Shown: piece after piece, positions 52,004 to 62,645 of the stretch
Position numbering within the stretch: the first letter of the stretch is position 1
Layout: each line of letters opens with the position of its first letter
From: Rhodospirillaceae bacterium LM-1
Lineage (GTDB): Bacteria; Pseudomonadota; Alphaproteobacteria; Rhodospirillales; WMHbin7
DNA length: 64,000 nt
Assembly: GCA_902725215.1 (NCBI GenBank)
Contig: CACUVI010000001.1
Location: forward strand, 186,001-250,000
Direction: 5' to 3'
Translations under genes and position numbers: made by a program
Notes under the pieces: generated by a model
Told to the model about the DNA's origin: nothing
The model's input: the letters and a program-made list of their open reading frames with translations, nothing else
Databases searched by the model: none

Positions 52004-52853
52004 CCTGCCAGCCGGTCTGGACGAGGCCGACATATCCCGCGTCATCGAAGCGGCCCTGGCCGAGGATGTGGGGACTGGCGACATCACATCGCTGTCGGTC
52101 ATTCCCGAAGACACCTGCTTTACGGGCGTCATGGCGGCGCGCCAGCCCATGGTGCTGGCAGGCCTATTCCTGGCCGAACGAGTCTTCATGCGCGTCGAAC
52201 CGAAATCCGTCTTTACCCCCATGGCCACGGATGGCGACAAACTTCAGGCTGGCGATGTGATTGCGCGCATCGAGGGACCTGCGCGTGGTCTTCTGACCGC
52301 CGAGCGCACGGCGCTGAACTTGCTTCAGCTTCTGTCGGGCATCGCCACCCAAACCAGAACCTATGTCGAGCGGATCGCGGGAACGGGCTGCACGCTTCTG
52401 GATACGCGAAAGACCATTCCTGGGCTTCGGCATTTGTCGAAATACGCCACCCGCGCCGGTGGCGCCAAGAATCACCGCATGGGCCTGTATGACGGCGTGC
52501 TGATCAAGGACAATCACGTCGCGGTTTGCGGCTCGGTGGCCGAGGCGGTGCGCCGCGCCAAGGCCGACAAGCGCCCCAATATCGAGGCCGAGTGCGACAC
52601 GCTGGAACAGGTGCAAGACGCGCTGGCGGCCGGAGCCGACATTCTGCTTCTGGACAATATGGACACCGACACTCTAAGACTGGCGGTGGATTTGGTCGGC
52701 AAACGCATTCCGCTTGAGGCTTCGGGCGGCGTGTCACTTGATACCGTTCGCGCCATCGCCGAAACCGGCGTTGACTATGTTTCCGTAGGGCGCATCACGC
52801 AATCGGCGCCTGCCGTCGATATCGGACTGGATTGGCAAACCAATGACCACTGA
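51990..52853 (+). CDS. nadC: Nicotinate-nucleotide diphosphorylase (carboxylating)
   Basis: A 287-residue quinolinate phosphoribosyltransferase. Motifs: [50 protein letters not shown] with [26 protein letters not shown], and [20 protein letters not shown]. It makes nicotinate mononucleotide, the next step after NadA. Overlaps at both ends with nadA and nadB show tight translational linkage. Confidence 0.96.
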   Translation: MPPSNLPAGLDEADISRVIEAALAEDVGTGDITSLSVIPEDTCFTGVMAARQPMVLAGLFLAERVFMRVEPKSVFTPMATDGDKLQAGDVIARIEGPARGLLTAERTALNLLQLLSGIATQTRTYVERIAGTGCTLLDTRKTIPGLRHLSKYATRAGGAKNHRMGLYDGVLIKDNHVAVCGSVAEAVRRAKADKRPNIEAECDTLEQVQDALAAGADILLLDNMDTDTLRLAVDLVGKRIPLEASGGVSLDTVRAIAETGVDYVSVGRITQSAPAVDIGLDWQTNDH

Positions 52854-54459
52854 CAAGGAATATCTGTTCGACGTGCTGGTGATCGGCAGCGGAGCGGCGG
52901 GCCTGACGCTGGCCCTTGATCTGGCGCCTTCGGCCAAAGTGGCCGTCCTGTCCAAACATGTCTTGCGCGAAGGCAGCACCTTCTACGCTCAAGGCGGCAT
53001 CGCTGCCGTCTTTTCCGAAGAAGACACCGTCGATTCCCACGTCAAGGACACCATGATCGCGGGCGGCGGCCTGTGCGACGAAAAAGCCGTGCGTTTTGTG
53101 GCCGAACGGGCCAGGGCGGCCATTGAACGGCTGCAAGATTATGGTGTGGGATTCACCACCGAGACCGACACCAAGGGCCGCAAGATTTTGCACCTGACCC
53201 GCGAAGGCGGCCATTCGCAGCGGCGCGTCGTGCATGCCGCAGACGCCACGGGCATGGCCGTCGAAACGGCATTGGAAGACAAGGCGCGCCATGCCGGTCA
53301 TATCCGCCTGTTCGAAAACTATGTTGCCATCGATCTGATACGCGAGGGCAAGAATGGCCGCTGCGTCGGCGCCTATGCGCTTGATCGCCAGGGCGACCAT
53401 GTTCATCTGTTCAAGTCGCGCAAGGTGGTGCTGGCCACGGGCGGAGCCAGCAAGGCCTATCTGTACACCAGCAACCCCGACAGTTGCACCGGCGACGGCA
53501 TCGCCATGGCGTGGCGCGCAGGCGCCCGTGTCGCCAACATGGAATTCTGCCAGTTTCACCCGACCTGCCTTTACCACCCCAAGGCAAAAAGTTTCCTGGT
53601 GACCGAAGCCGTGCGCGGCGAAGGCGGGCATTTGCTGCTGCATCCCGGCGGCGAGCGCTTCATGAAACGCTTTCACCCCATGGAGGAACTGGCCCCGCGC
53701 GATGTGGTGGCCAGAGCCATTGATCATGAAATGAAGCGCCTGGGCTTGGACAATGTCTGGCTCGACATCAGCCACCAGCCCGCCGACTTCATCAAGGAAC
53801 ATTTCCCAACCGTCTATATGAAATGCCTGGAATTCGGATTGGACATGACGGTCGAGCCGATTCCGGTGGTGCCCGCCGCCCATTACACCTGCGGCGGCGT
53901 GATGACCGATTTGAATGGCCGCACCGATATCCCCGGCCTTTATGCCGTTGGGGAAGTGGCCTATACCGGGCTGCACGGAGCCAATCGCATGGCAAGTAAT
54001 TCTCTGCTGGAGTGCCTAGTCTTTGGATCGGCCGCCGCAAAGGACATCTTGTCTCGGCTTGCCGCCACGCCCGAGCCGCCCGCCCTGCCCGCCTGGGACG
54101 AAAGCTGGGTGACGGATTCCGATGAAGAAGTGGTGGTCTCGCACAATTGGGACGAGTTGCGCCTGTTCATGTGGGACTATGTGGGCATCGTGCGCAGCAC
54201 CAAGCGCCTAGAGCGCGCCAAGCGCCGGGTCGATCTGCTGCTGGGCGAGATTGCCGACTATTACGGCAGCTTCAAGGTGCGCAACGACCTTTTGGAAATG
54301 CGCAACCTTGCCGTGGTGTCCGACTTGATCATCCGCTCGGCCATGGCGCGCAAGGAAAGCCGAGGGCTGCATTACACGCTGGACTATCCCGAAGCGGACA
54401 AGACAAAGCAGCCGTCGCCAACCATTCTGACGCCCGAGAATTTCAGACCCGCACCTTGA
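52843..54459 (+). CDS. nadB: L-aspartate oxidase
   Basis: A 538-residue FAD enzyme oxidising L-aspartate to iminoaspartate. FAD site [49 protein letters not shown] (substrate Arg/His), [32 protein letters not shown] with [15 protein letters not shown], and a C-terminal helical domain. Completes the nadACB set for de novo NAD synthesis. The last 17 bases overlap the convergent response-regulator gene. Confidence 0.96.
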   Translation: MTTDKEYLFDVLVIGSGAAGLTLALDLAPSAKVAVLSKHVLREGSTFYAQGGIAAVFSEEDTVDSHVKDTMIAGGGLCDEKAVRFVAERARAAIERLQDYGVGFTTETDTKGRKILHLTREGGHSQRRVVHAADATGMAVETALEDKARHAGHIRLFENYVAIDLIREGKNGRCVGAYALDRQGDHVHLFKSRKVVLATGGASKAYLYTSNPDSCTGDGIAMAWRAGARVANMEFCQFHPTCLYHPKAKSFLVTEAVRGEGGHLLLHPGGERFMKRFHPMEELAPRDVVARAIDHEMKRLGLDNVWLDISHQPADFIKEHFPTVYMKCLEFGLDMTVEPIPVVPAAHYTCGGVMTDLNGRTDIPGLYAVGEVAYTGLHGANRMASNSLLECLVFGSAAAKDILSRLAATPEPPALPAWDESWVTDSDEEVVVSHNWDELRLFMWDYVGIVRSTKRLERAKRRVDLLLGEIADYYGSFKVRNDLLEMRNLAVVSDLIIRSAMARKESRGLHYTLDYPEADKTKQPSPTILTPENFRPAP

Positions 54460-55597
54460 CCCGATCGACGATGGGGAAAATCTGGCGCAGGCTGCGCAAG
54501 CGTTCGACCTGAACCTCGGACAGGCGCGTTCCGGCGGCCAATATCAGATGTCCGTTCTCAAGACGGATATCGGTGGTTACCATCAAACCCGGCTTCAAGG
54601 CTGAAACCGAGATTTCGATTTCACGGGGCGGCACATCCGACACCACCTCTTCCAGATGCAGCCTGACCTTGTGCAACAGATCTGGATCGTATTGCGCCGC
54701 ATGGCGCTCGATGGCGTTGAAAATATCGCGGGTCAGGGATTTGCCGCGCGCCGTATCAACCAGATCCTTCAGAATTTTAAGCAGTCTGGCATCGAAGGGA
54801 ATGTCGCGCCCCACCGGCCCATCCGCCGGAAGGCCGCTGCCGTCAAAGCCCCTGTCTTGCAGATAAACGATTTCCGCAACGCCGCCCAATCTTGGAATGT
54901 TGGCGATCAGATTGCGCCCCGCCTCGGGCGCTCGGGCGACAACGCTTTTCTCGAGATCGGACAGCGGCTTGCCGTCGCGCATCTTGGTGATCAGCTCGGG
55001 CGGGATGGCGACTTGACCGATAAAAAGCAGCATGGCCGCGATGTCCAATTGCCAGCGATGCGGCATTTCAAGCGAATGCAGCATCAGGCGCACCAATTCG
55101 CGCAGCCTGGAAGCCTGCGCATAGGCAATGGGATCGTTCAAGGACACGACATCGACCAGCACCTTGACGCTGCCAGCCAGCGTCTTTTCCAGCAATTCGT
55201 GCTCGGCCGTCACCAGATGATACTGTGCGCAACCCGCCTTCAAACCGTCCGACAACAGCTCTGACGGACATGGCTTGGTATAGAAACGAAAAATGCTGCC
55301 TTCGTTAATGGCGTCGATGGCCGTCTGCTGATCGGCATTGCCGGTCAACATCATGCGCACCGTCTCGGGCGAAACGCCTCTGATCGCCTTCAAAGTGTCT
55401 ATGCCATCCATTCCGGGCATGCGCATGTCGCAAAGCGCTACCGCGAAAGGCTGATTGGTGGTCAGGGAATCCTCGACGGCAGCCAAGGCCTGCCTGCCGC
55501 CAGAAGCCGTCACCACATCGAAATCGCGATGCAGATGGCGTGTTAGGCCCGACAAGAGATTAAGGTCGTCATCGATCAGCAGAACCCGATCAGGCAT
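54443..55597 (-). CDS. Response regulator with degenerate HD-GYP domain
   Basis: A 384-residue protein: receiver domain (1-125; LLIDDD, phospho-Asp57 in LCDMRMPG, Thr85 in LTG, Lys108 in TKP), then an HD-GYP-like output (about 140-320). The output lacks key metal residues. The expected HDIGK is LFIGQ (191-195), and the expected H-x-E before FDGSGYP reads [13 protein letters not shown]. It is therefore probably not a c-di-GMP phosphodiesterase, but a protein-contact output. The C-terminal 60 residues resemble the beta domain found after such regions. Three bases separate it from the HDOD gene on the same strand. Confidence 0.82.
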   Translation of the reverse strand: MPDRVLLIDDDLNLLSGLTRHLHRDFDVVTASGGRQALAAVEDSLTTNQPFAVALCDMRMPGMDGIDTLKAIRGVSPETVRMMLTGNADQQTAIDAINEGSIFRFYTKPCPSELLSDGLKAGCAQYHLVTAEHELLEKTLAGSVKVLVDVVSLNDPIAYAQASRLRELVRLMLHSLEMPHRWQLDIAAMLLFIGQVAIPPELITKMRDGKPLSDLEKSVVARAPEAGRNLIANIPRLGGVAEIVYLQDRGFDGSGLPADGPVGRDIPFDARLLKILKDLVDTARGKSLTRDIFNAIERHAAQYDPDLLHKVRLHLEEVVSDVPPREIEISVSALKPGLMVTTDIRLENGHLILAAGTRLSEVQVERLRSLRQIFPIVDRVKVRV

Positions 55598-55599
55598 CG

Positions 55600-56448
55600 C
55601 TATTTCCTCTCATTGATGGTTTCCGCCAGCTCTCGCCAGACCGGGAGGCGATCCTCTCGCCCGACACGTCGAATATAATCCATGTCCAGCAGCTCTTCCA
55701 CGTCGCGACTGCCCTCTTTCAATATCAGAAAATGAGGTCCCAGCGACAAAGCGGCATGCAAAGCCGTCAGCACAAAGTTTTCACTGCCTTGCGTTTTACT
55801 GGGGTTGGGGGACATGGCCACCGCCTCGACAATATCTTCGGAAAAGCCCCAAAGGCTAAGCAGATAGGCGCCGATCAAGTGGTGATTGACGCCATACATC
55901 GCGGTCTCTCTCTGGCAAAGATCCTCGTGCGAACTGGATTCTTCGATGATTTTGCGATAGTCGCCCCCCTTTGCATCGAGCAGCACCAGAATGCCGATCG
56001 GCGAAAGCATGCCCGTGCAAAGAGCCTGGGTGACAAAGGCGCGATCAACACCTTCCGACTTGGCGATCAGTTCGGCCAGCTTAGAAATTCTTAGGCTGTA
56101 TTCATTGACTCGCTTTAGCAGCACCCCCACCGCCGACGATCCTTGAAATTGGCGGAAAATACCGATGCGCAGCACAAGCGACTGGATAATTTCCATGCCC
56201 AACGTGCGAACGGCCTGAAGGGGCGTTGTCACCTTCATGGCGGTCGAGAAATAGGCCGAATTGGTCAGGCGAAGAACTTCAGCCGTCATAGCCAGATCGG
56301 AAGCGATGATCTCGGACACTGAAGCCGCCGAGGAATTCTCGAAAAGAAGTTCGGAATTCAAGCGCACGAAAACATCGGGCAGACTTGGCAGGTTATTGAG
56401 ACCAGCCAAAAGCGTTCGCAATTCATGACTGTTCAAATAGGCGCGCAA
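55600..56448 (-). CDS. HDOD-domain signalling protein
   Basis: A 282-residue protein with an HDOD domain (about 10-210): LPSLPDVFVRLNSELL, then IIASDLAMTAEVLRLTNSAYF and VTTPLQAVRTLGMEIIQSLV, the standard HDOD blocks. HDOD domains are catalytically dead HD relatives that mediate contacts in signalling pathways. It sits between two receiver-domain genes, immediately adjacent on both sides, so it is probably part of one phospho-signalling operon. Confidence 0.87.
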   Translation of the reverse strand: MRAYLNSHELRTLLAGLNNLPSLPDVFVRLNSELLFENSSAASVSEIIASDLAMTAEVLRLTNSAYFSTAMKVTTPLQAVRTLGMEIIQSLVLRIGIFRQFQGSSAVGVLLKRVNEYSLRISKLAELIAKSEGVDRAFVTQALCTGMLSPIGILVLLDAKGGDYRKIIEESSSHEDLCQRETAMYGVNHHLIGAYLLSLWGFSEDIVEAVAMSPNPSKTQGSENFVLTALHAALSLGPHFLILKEGSRDVEELLDMDYIRRVGREDRLPVWRELAETINERK

Positions 56449-56814
56449 CTACAAGGGCCGCACGATCGCTTCTTGAAGCAAGTGCTGGTCGCAAGGCTTG
56501 GCTAGATAAATATGCGCAGGCCCCACCGTTCTAAGAACGGATTCGGAATCTGCATAGCCCGACAAGATGACGCGGATGGTGCCGGGATATTTCTCTCGAA
56601 TCAGTTCAAGCAACTGAGCGCCATCCATGCCTGGCATCCGCATATCGGAAACGATGACGTCGAAGGGAGATTTCTCGAACGCCGCCAAAGCCTCGGGCGC
56701 CGAAGAGCAAAAGGACATGTCCCACTGGTCACGCATATTGCGCATCAATCGCTTCAAGCCGCTTAGGATATTCGGCTCGTCATCGACGAACAAGATGCGC
56801 ACAAGTTCAGTCAT
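56449..56814 (-). CDS. Single-domain response regulator
   Basis: A 121-residue receiver: ILFVDDEPNILSGLKRLMR, phospho-acceptor Asp in [21 protein letters not shown] with the Ser/Thr switch, and the Lys in YLAKPCD. It is of the same type as the receiver of the downstream HD-GYP-like protein (DMRMPGMDG shared). The kinase gene just upstream overlaps it by four bases, so that kinase is the likely phospho-donor. Confidence 0.9.
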   Translation of the reverse strand: MTELVRILFVDDEPNILSGLKRLMRNMRDQWDMSFCSSAPEALAAFEKSPFDVIVSDMRMPGMDGAQLLELIREKYPGTIRVILSGYADSESVLRTVGPAHIYLAKPCDQHLLQEAIVRPL

Positions 56815-59800
56815 AGCCCGACATCCATCTGCGGGGACCCGCCGACTTCATTAATCGGCAGCCTGATGATGAAGGCGGCCCCCTCGCCTTCCTTGCTGTC
56901 CAGTTGCAACTGTCCGGAATGCTTGGTCACAACGACGTCGCGGCTGATCGCCAGCCCCTGGCCCGTTCCCTTGCCAACGCCCTTTGTCGTAAAAAAAGGA
57001 TCATAAATCTTCTCGCGAATGGAATCTGGAACGCCCGTTCCCGTGTCCTGAATGCGGATTTCCACATAGCCGTCGCCGGATTTGGCGGTGGTGATCGTGA
57101 TCCTGCCAGGAAGTTTCTTGCCCGATCCTTCGATGGCGTGCGCGGCATTGACGATGATGTTCAGAAAAACCTGATTCATTTCGCCCGGCAGACAGGCGAT
57201 TTGCGGCAATTGCGGATCTGGCTTCCAGTCCATCTCGGCCACATGCTTCCACGTGTTTCTTGAAACAACCAACGTATTTTCGATTGCCCGATTGATGTCA
57301 GTCATGGTTTTAGCACCCGTCCCGGGATGCGAGAACTCCTTCATGGAAAGAACAATTCTGGCCACCTGGGCAACGCCATCCAAAGATTGGCGAACCGCAG
57401 TGGGCGCTTCCGTCAGCAGATAATCGATATCCGCCTTCTCCGTCAGCTTGTTGAAACTACTGACCGCGTCCTGACAGTGGCCGTTCTCCCCCGCCAGCTT
57501 CACAAGGCCCTTGGCGGCCTCGACAACCGAGGAAATGTCGCCCATCGCTTCGCCGATGAAGCGAAGATTGTCGCCGATATATTGAATGGGTGTGTTGATC
57601 TCGTGCGCGATTCCGGCGGCCAGTTCGCCAACGCTGGCCAGACGCGATGCGTGCAAGGCCTCGCGCTGGGCATGTTTCAAGTCGGCGATATCGCGAAAGG
57701 ACAGAATGGCCGACCGACGATTCTTGTCTTCTTGCAGCGGAGAGCAAGCGTAAGCAACCGACAAAGTCATTCCCGAGGGGGTCGAGAACAAGGCGTCGTC
57801 GTCGCGCAATGTCTCGGCGGTCATGATCACCTTGTACCAAGGAGATTCCTCGAAGGCGGCGCAGGCGTTGTCATGCAGAAGGCAGAACAGGTTATCGACG
57901 TGACATCCTTCCATTTCATCGACCAGCCTTTCGCTGGCCAGCATTTTCTTGGCCGCCTTGTTGGCGAAAACGACATGCCCCGTCTGATTGACCACCAGAA
58001 TGCTTTCGAAAAGACTGTCGGAAATATTCTTAAGACGTGACTGCGAGTCGCGAAGCGCCGCCTCGGTCCTTCTTCTTTCCTGCACTTCGTCGATTAGTTT
58101 CGCCGTTCGCTCGGCAACCTGCTGCTCCAGCAGATGCTGGTGATCGGCCAGCGATCGCTCGAACGCCAGCTTCATCGTCACGTCGCGAAAGACGACGACG
58201 ACGCCCGACACGACATCGTCGTCGAAAATGGGAGCCGCCAGATATTCGGCGTGGAAATTCGTTTCATCGCTGCGCCAGAACAACTCATCGCCCGCTTTGT
58301 GCGACGATCCTTCGTTGAAGGTTCTGGCGATTGCCGATTCAGGCGCTAAACATTCCTCGCTTGTGTAAAGAAACGGCTGAACGAGCGCCGCGAAACAACG
58401 ACCAACCATTTTGTCGTTGTCATAGCCAAGCATCTGTCCGGCCACGCGGTTGGCGAAGGTAATATGGCCCTGGGGGTCCAGTCCGATAATGCCTTCGTCG
58501 GCGGCATCAAGGATCAACTGATACTGGCGACGCAAGGCGTCCAACTCTTCCTCGCGTTTCTTCATTTGGGTGACGTCGGTTCGCACATTGACAGCCCCCC
58601 CATCCGACGTGCGGTAGACGCGGCTTTGCACCCAGCGGCCATTCTTCGTTTTCATGACCAAAGGCTCGCCGGTCGCCTCGTGATGATGTTTAAGCCGGTT
58701 GATCAGCCATTCATCATAGGTTTCCGCCTCGGTATCGACGACTTGATGAAAAATGCCGCTTAGAAGAATCTGCTCGAAGGTGAGGCCGGGGTCGATCGTC
58801 TCATGAGCGTTTTGAAAAAAGCGTCGATATTCGCTGTTGCAGGTTAGCAGCCGGTCGTCGGGACCAAAGACGGCGATGCCTTCGGTAATGCTTTCGATGG
58901 CGTCGGCCAGTTGTTGCTGGGCCTGCTTGGCGCGCCGCTCGGCCTCCATTTCGCGGGAAATGTCGGCGCCCAGGCCGCGATAGCCCAGGAAAACGCCATG
59001 ATCGTCGAAGACTGGAAGACCGCTGATCCGCACCACCTTGCTGTCTTTTCCGATAACCGGGCCGACATGAAAGACAAGATCGCGGAACGGCAGATGCACG
59101 TCGATATCGCTTCTGTGCTGGGCGGCCAGGATGGGATCGCCATCATCAAGGCCCAATTCGAAATAATCGTGCCCCAGCACCGCCGCCGGGCGCACGCCCA
59201 GAATGCCGCCGATGCGTTCGGAGACGAAACTCAGCTTGTAGTCCTCGTCGGTTTCCCAAAACCAGTCGGATGCCGATCCGGCCAGATCGCGGAAACGGCT
59301 TTCGCTTTGGCGAAGTTCAATTTCAACTTTCTTGCGCAATGAAATATCGCGAATCGTTCCAAGGAATCGGCGCTTGTCGCTGCCCTTCAATTCGCCGACA
59401 GAAAGATCGATGGGGAAGATTTCGCCATTCTTGCGCTTGGCCATGGTCTCGCGGCCCTGGCCTATGATGCGGGCGACTCCCGTATCCAAGAAATTAGTCA
59501 GAATGTTATCATGCAGAAACGCTTCATCTTCTCGCATCAAAATCTTGATATTGCGGCCAATGATTTCATCGGCCCGATAGCCGAAGATGCGAACCGCCGC
59601 ATTGTTGAAGCGCTCGATGACGCCGTCTTGATCGATGATGACGACAGCCTCGCCGACATTGTCCATCACGACGTTGAAGCGCGCCTCGGCCTCATCACGG
59701 ATCGTGACATTAATCTCTTCCAGTTCGTTTTGCAAAACGTCGAGCGCGCGATCGCGCAAGCGCCTCTCGCTGTCCGTCGCCTCATAGGCGCGACTGACCA

Positions 59801-59924
59801 GTTCTAGCAGACGATCCAAATCCGGCGGGGCATCTCCCACCTGGCATTTGCGAAGTTGGCGTTCGAGAAGTTTGTGCATCTTTCTCGCCGACAATTTGAC
59901 TGGGCCGTCATGTAGGGCGGCCAT
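56811..59924 (-). CDS. Multi-PAS sensor histidine kinase
   Basis: A 1037-residue soluble kinase without membrane segments: an N-terminal coiled region, five PAS/PAC-type domains by eye (first at about 80-200; the others each end in a motif like FRDVT or GTIRDIS), a coiled coil, a HisKA-type dimerisation helix with ELAAGIAHEINTPIQYIGDN (His phospho-site) and a HATPase domain with VFLNIIVNAAHAIEGSG, DTGTGVP and GTGQGLAISRDVV. The PAS repertoire suggests sensing of redox, light or ligands inside the cell. I start at ATG 59924; an upstream TTG is possible. Overlaps the response regulator by 4 bases. Confidence 0.87.
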   Translation of the reverse strand: MAALHDGPVKLSARKMHKLLERQLRKCQVGDAPPDLDRLLELVSRAYEATDSERRLRDRALDVLQNELEEINVTIRDEAEARFNVVMDNVGEAVVIIDQDGVIERFNNAAVRIFGYRADEIIGRNIKILMREDEAFLHDNILTNFLDTGVARIIGQGRETMAKRKNGEIFPIDLSVGELKGSDKRRFLGTIRDISLRKKVEIELRQSESRFRDLAGSASDWFWETDEDYKLSFVSERIGGILGVRPAAVLGHDYFELGLDDGDPILAAQHRSDIDVHLPFRDLVFHVGPVIGKDSKVVRISGLPVFDDHGVFLGYRGLGADISREMEAERRAKQAQQQLADAIESITEGIAVFGPDDRLLTCNSEYRRFFQNAHETIDPGLTFEQILLSGIFHQVVDTEAETYDEWLINRLKHHHEATGEPLVMKTKNGRWVQSRVYRTSDGGAVNVRTDVTQMKKREEELDALRRQYQLILDAADEGIIGLDPQGHITFANRVAGQMLGYDNDKMVGRCFAALVQPFLYTSEECLAPESAIARTFNEGSSHKAGDELFWRSDETNFHAEYLAAPIFDDDVVSGVVVVFRDVTMKLAFERSLADHQHLLEQQVAERTAKLIDEVQERRRTEAALRDSQSRLKNISDSLFESILVVNQTGHVVFANKAAKKMLASERLVDEMEGCHVDNLFCLLHDNACAAFEESPWYKVIMTAETLRDDDALFSTPSGMTLSVAYACSPLQEDKNRRSAILSFRDIADLKHAQREALHASRLASVGELAAGIAHEINTPIQYIGDNLRFIGEAMGDISSVVEAAKGLVKLAGENGHCQDAVSSFNKLTEKADIDYLLTEAPTAVRQSLDGVAQVARIVLSMKEFSHPGTGAKTMTDINRAIENTLVVSRNTWKHVAEMDWKPDPQLPQIACLPGEMNQVFLNIIVNAAHAIEGSGKKLPGRITITTAKSGDGYVEIRIQDTGTGVPDSIREKIYDPFFTTKGVGKGTGQGLAISRDVVVTKHSGQLQLDSKEGEGAAFIIRLPINEVGGSPQMDVGL

Positions 59925-59971
59925 CGCCAAAGTTATCGCATAACTTGCAGAAAATCCTTAGAAAATTCATA

Positions 59972-62629
59972 TTACCGGTGCGATTGTCGCCACCCGTCTA
60001 GCGCTGCGATTGCCTTTTCAACGATATCTGGCAGGGAAAGGGCAAGCGCCTGAACTTCCGCATCGGAATATTGCGGCATCTTGGCGGCTGTTTCCAAACG
60101 CATTGCATGGAAAGACAGGCCTTTCAGGCCGAAACTTCCGGAAGTTCCCTTCAGATCATGCGCCAATCTCAACAGGGCCTGTCTGTCGATCTTGCGGCCT
60201 GCGGCGACGATGGCCTCACAGCGGTCGCGCCAATGGGCGGGCAAAGTTGACATTCCTTCTTCCAACCGCTCGAAACCTAAGGTTTCGCAAAGCTGGCTCA
60301 AAATGTCGTCATCAAGCAAATCCGGGGCAAGCGATTCCTCATCGCGCGCTGTTTCAGTACATAGAGTCTGATCCTGAGAGCCGACATTCAGCGAGACGGT
60401 CCTGCCAAGCCGGCTTGCCACTTTGTGAAGCGCCAAATCCAGGCGCGCCAGGTCGACTGGTTTTCCCAAAGCATCGTCCATGCCGGCATCCAAATAAGAC
60501 CGAATGTCGGATTCAGAAACATTGGCCGTCATCGCAATGATGGGCGTTGCCGCTTTGGCGGGGTCCTTGAGAGCGCGAATGCAGCGAGCCGCCTCGATGC
60601 CGTCCATAACCGGCATCCAGCCATCCATCAGCACGGCGTCGAACTGCCCCATTTCCAGGGCCTTGACCGCCTGGGCGCCATCCTCGACTAGCAATACCGT
60701 ATGGCCGCGCCCTTCCAGAATGCCCGAAATGACTTGGCGGTTGATGGCGTTGTCTTCCGCCACCAGCAAGGTGAGACTTGGCACGTCGATGGCCGTTTCT
60801 TCTCGCACCGGTAAAGACTGGGCAACAGGCAGATCAAGATCGATCCAAAACAGGCTGCCTTGATTGGCTTGGCTGGAAATCTCGATCTTTCCACCCATCG
60901 CCTCGGCCAAGCGGGCGCTGATGGCTAGGCCAAGCCCCGTGCCGCCAAAGCGCCTAGCGATGGAGGCGTCGGCCTGGGCGAATTCCCGAAACAACAGATT
61001 TTGCACATCAGCATCGATGCCGATCCCCGTATCGGCAACAGAGAATCGCAGATGGGCCACGCCCGCCGAAGTCTGGCCCAAAGATTCCAAGGCGAAAGAA
61101 ATCGAACCGCGCTCGGTGAATTTCAAGGCATTGCTGATCAGGTTAAGCAGGATCTGCCGAAGCCGCGACGGATCGCCCAAAAGAAATTCCGGCACGCCGT
61201 TATCGACGCGTTTAAGAAGCTGAAGATTTTTCTCGGCCGCCCTGGGCGACATGAGGTGATGCAATTCCAAGAACATCTGGCGCGGATCGAAGGGGATGGA
61301 TTCCAAGACGAGCTTGCCCGCCTCAACCTTCGACAGATCGAGAATATCGTTCAACAGCACCATCAGGGACTCGCCGGAATGCTGGATGATCTCGGCGTAA
61401 TGGCGTTGCTTGTCGCCCAAGGGCTGCCCCAGCAAAAGACCGGTCATGCCCAGAACCCCATTCATGGGGGTGCGAATTTCATGGCTCATCACGGCAAGAA
61501 ATTCCGATCTTGCTTTGGCGGCGGCCAGGGCCTCATCTTTCGATTCCTGCAAGACCCGCTGCGCTTCCTTGCGTTGGGTGATATCGGTGATGAAGGCATA
61601 AACCTGAACGGAATGCAGCAACGGATCGGACAGACGCGCCGACTTGAAGTGGCAAGGAAGATTATGTCCCTCGGCCGTTCGAAGCTCGATGTCGAAATCC
61701 AGGCGTTCGCCCGCCAGAATGCGCCCGATATAACCGGTCAACAGATCCTTGTTGGATTCATCGGCGAAATCCAACAAGGCCGATCCCAGCAGGTCTTCTC
61801 TGGCATGGCCAAGCATATCGCAAAGCGACTGATTGACGTCCAAGGTGACATGGGTGCCGCCATCAATCATCCAGAACCCTTCACTGGTCGAATCGATAAT
61901 CGTGCGGTAGCGCTCCTCGCTGGCGCGCACGATTTCTTCCATCTCCTTGCGCCGAGAAATGTCGGTGATGGCCGACAGCAGCCCTCGTTCGTTTTCCATA
62001 TAAAATGGAACGGCCGAGAACAGGACCGACACGGGATGGCCGTCGGCATGACGAAACACCGTTTCGAAATCCAGCACCTCTTCCTTGTCCAAGAGCTGAT
62101 TGATCATGCGAATGCGGTCGGCGGGGTTCAGATAGAACAAGCCCGATGGTTTGCCGATGATCGTATTCTTGTCATACCCCAACATCTTGGCGGCGCGCTC
62201 GTTGGCAAAAAGCACTTGGCTGCTTTCCAAGCTGGTCACGGTCAAGGGAACGGGAGCGGTATCCAGAATGGCCGCCAAGCGCCTCTCGCTATCGCGCAGG
62301 CGACTTTCCGCGCTGTCCAGGCTTGTTGGTTGTTCGTCGATCCAAACTAGAACGAAACTTCGCCCTGAAATCGGCAAGGGCGACAGGGTCAGGACATGAT
62401 GGCCCTGAACGAGCTTATCCGGCTCTGAGCGGCCTATCCGCTGTTTGACGACGCTCGCCTCCTCCTCGGTCAAATCGGCGAAGCGCTCAATAAAGATAGT
62501 GTTGGCAAGAACGAAGGACGAATCGACAGGATCGGCCAGTGCAGCCCCGTGCGGACTGCCCTCGATCAACGGTCGCAGAAGCCGAGCGGCATCATCGACC
62601 AACGCATCAAGGCCCTTAGCTTGCGGCAT
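59972..62629 (-). CDS. Hybrid sensor histidine kinase (PAS-HisKA-HATPase-REC-Hpt)
   Basis: An 885-residue hybrid kinase. Several PAS domains occupy the first 370 residues. HisKA shows FLAVMSHEIRTPMNGVLGMT, HATPase has NLISNALKFTERGSI and GTGLGLAIS, a receiver follows with DAVLMDGWMPVMDG (phospho-Asp) and GKPVD, and a C-terminal Hpt domain has RLAHDLKGTSGSFG (His). This is a complete internal phosphorelay of the BarA/ArcB type; the free receiver genes beside it are candidate final acceptors. ATG 62629 is used, 16 bases after the preceding stop; an earlier TTG would overlap it. Confidence 0.9.
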   Translation of the reverse strand: MPQAKGLDALVDDAARLLRPLIEGSPHGAALADPVDSSFVLANTIFIERFADLTEEEASVVKQRIGRSEPDKLVQGHHVLTLSPLPISGRSFVLVWIDEQPTSLDSAESRLRDSERRLAAILDTAPVPLTVTSLESSQVLFANERAAKMLGYDKNTIIGKPSGLFYLNPADRIRMINQLLDKEEVLDFETVFRHADGHPVSVLFSAVPFYMENERGLLSAITDISRRKEMEEIVRASEERYRTIIDSTSEGFWMIDGGTHVTLDVNQSLCDMLGHAREDLLGSALLDFADESNKDLLTGYIGRILAGERLDFDIELRTAEGHNLPCHFKSARLSDPLLHSVQVYAFITDITQRKEAQRVLQESKDEALAAAKARSEFLAVMSHEIRTPMNGVLGMTGLLLGQPLGDKQRHYAEIIQHSGESLMVLLNDILDLSKVEAGKLVLESIPFDPRQMFLELHHLMSPRAAEKNLQLLKRVDNGVPEFLLGDPSRLRQILLNLISNALKFTERGSISFALESLGQTSAGVAHLRFSVADTGIGIDADVQNLLFREFAQADASIARRFGGTGLGLAISARLAEAMGGKIEISSQANQGSLFWIDLDLPVAQSLPVREETAIDVPSLTLLVAEDNAINRQVISGILEGRGHTVLLVEDGAQAVKALEMGQFDAVLMDGWMPVMDGIEAARCIRALKDPAKAATPIIAMTANVSESDIRSYLDAGMDDALGKPVDLARLDLALHKVASRLGRTVSLNVGSQDQTLCTETARDEESLAPDLLDDDILSQLCETLGFERLEEGMSTLPAHWRDRCEAIVAAGRKIDRQALLRLAHDLKGTSGSFGLKGLSFHAMRLETAAKMPQYSDAEVQALALSLPDIVEKAIAALDGWRQSHR

Positions 62630-62645
62630 AAGGGCTATCAATGGG

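Noticed and set aside
61001-62350. 449-codon plus-strand open frame inside the hybrid kinase
   Set aside because: Shadow of the kinase; low-complexity composition and no start signal.
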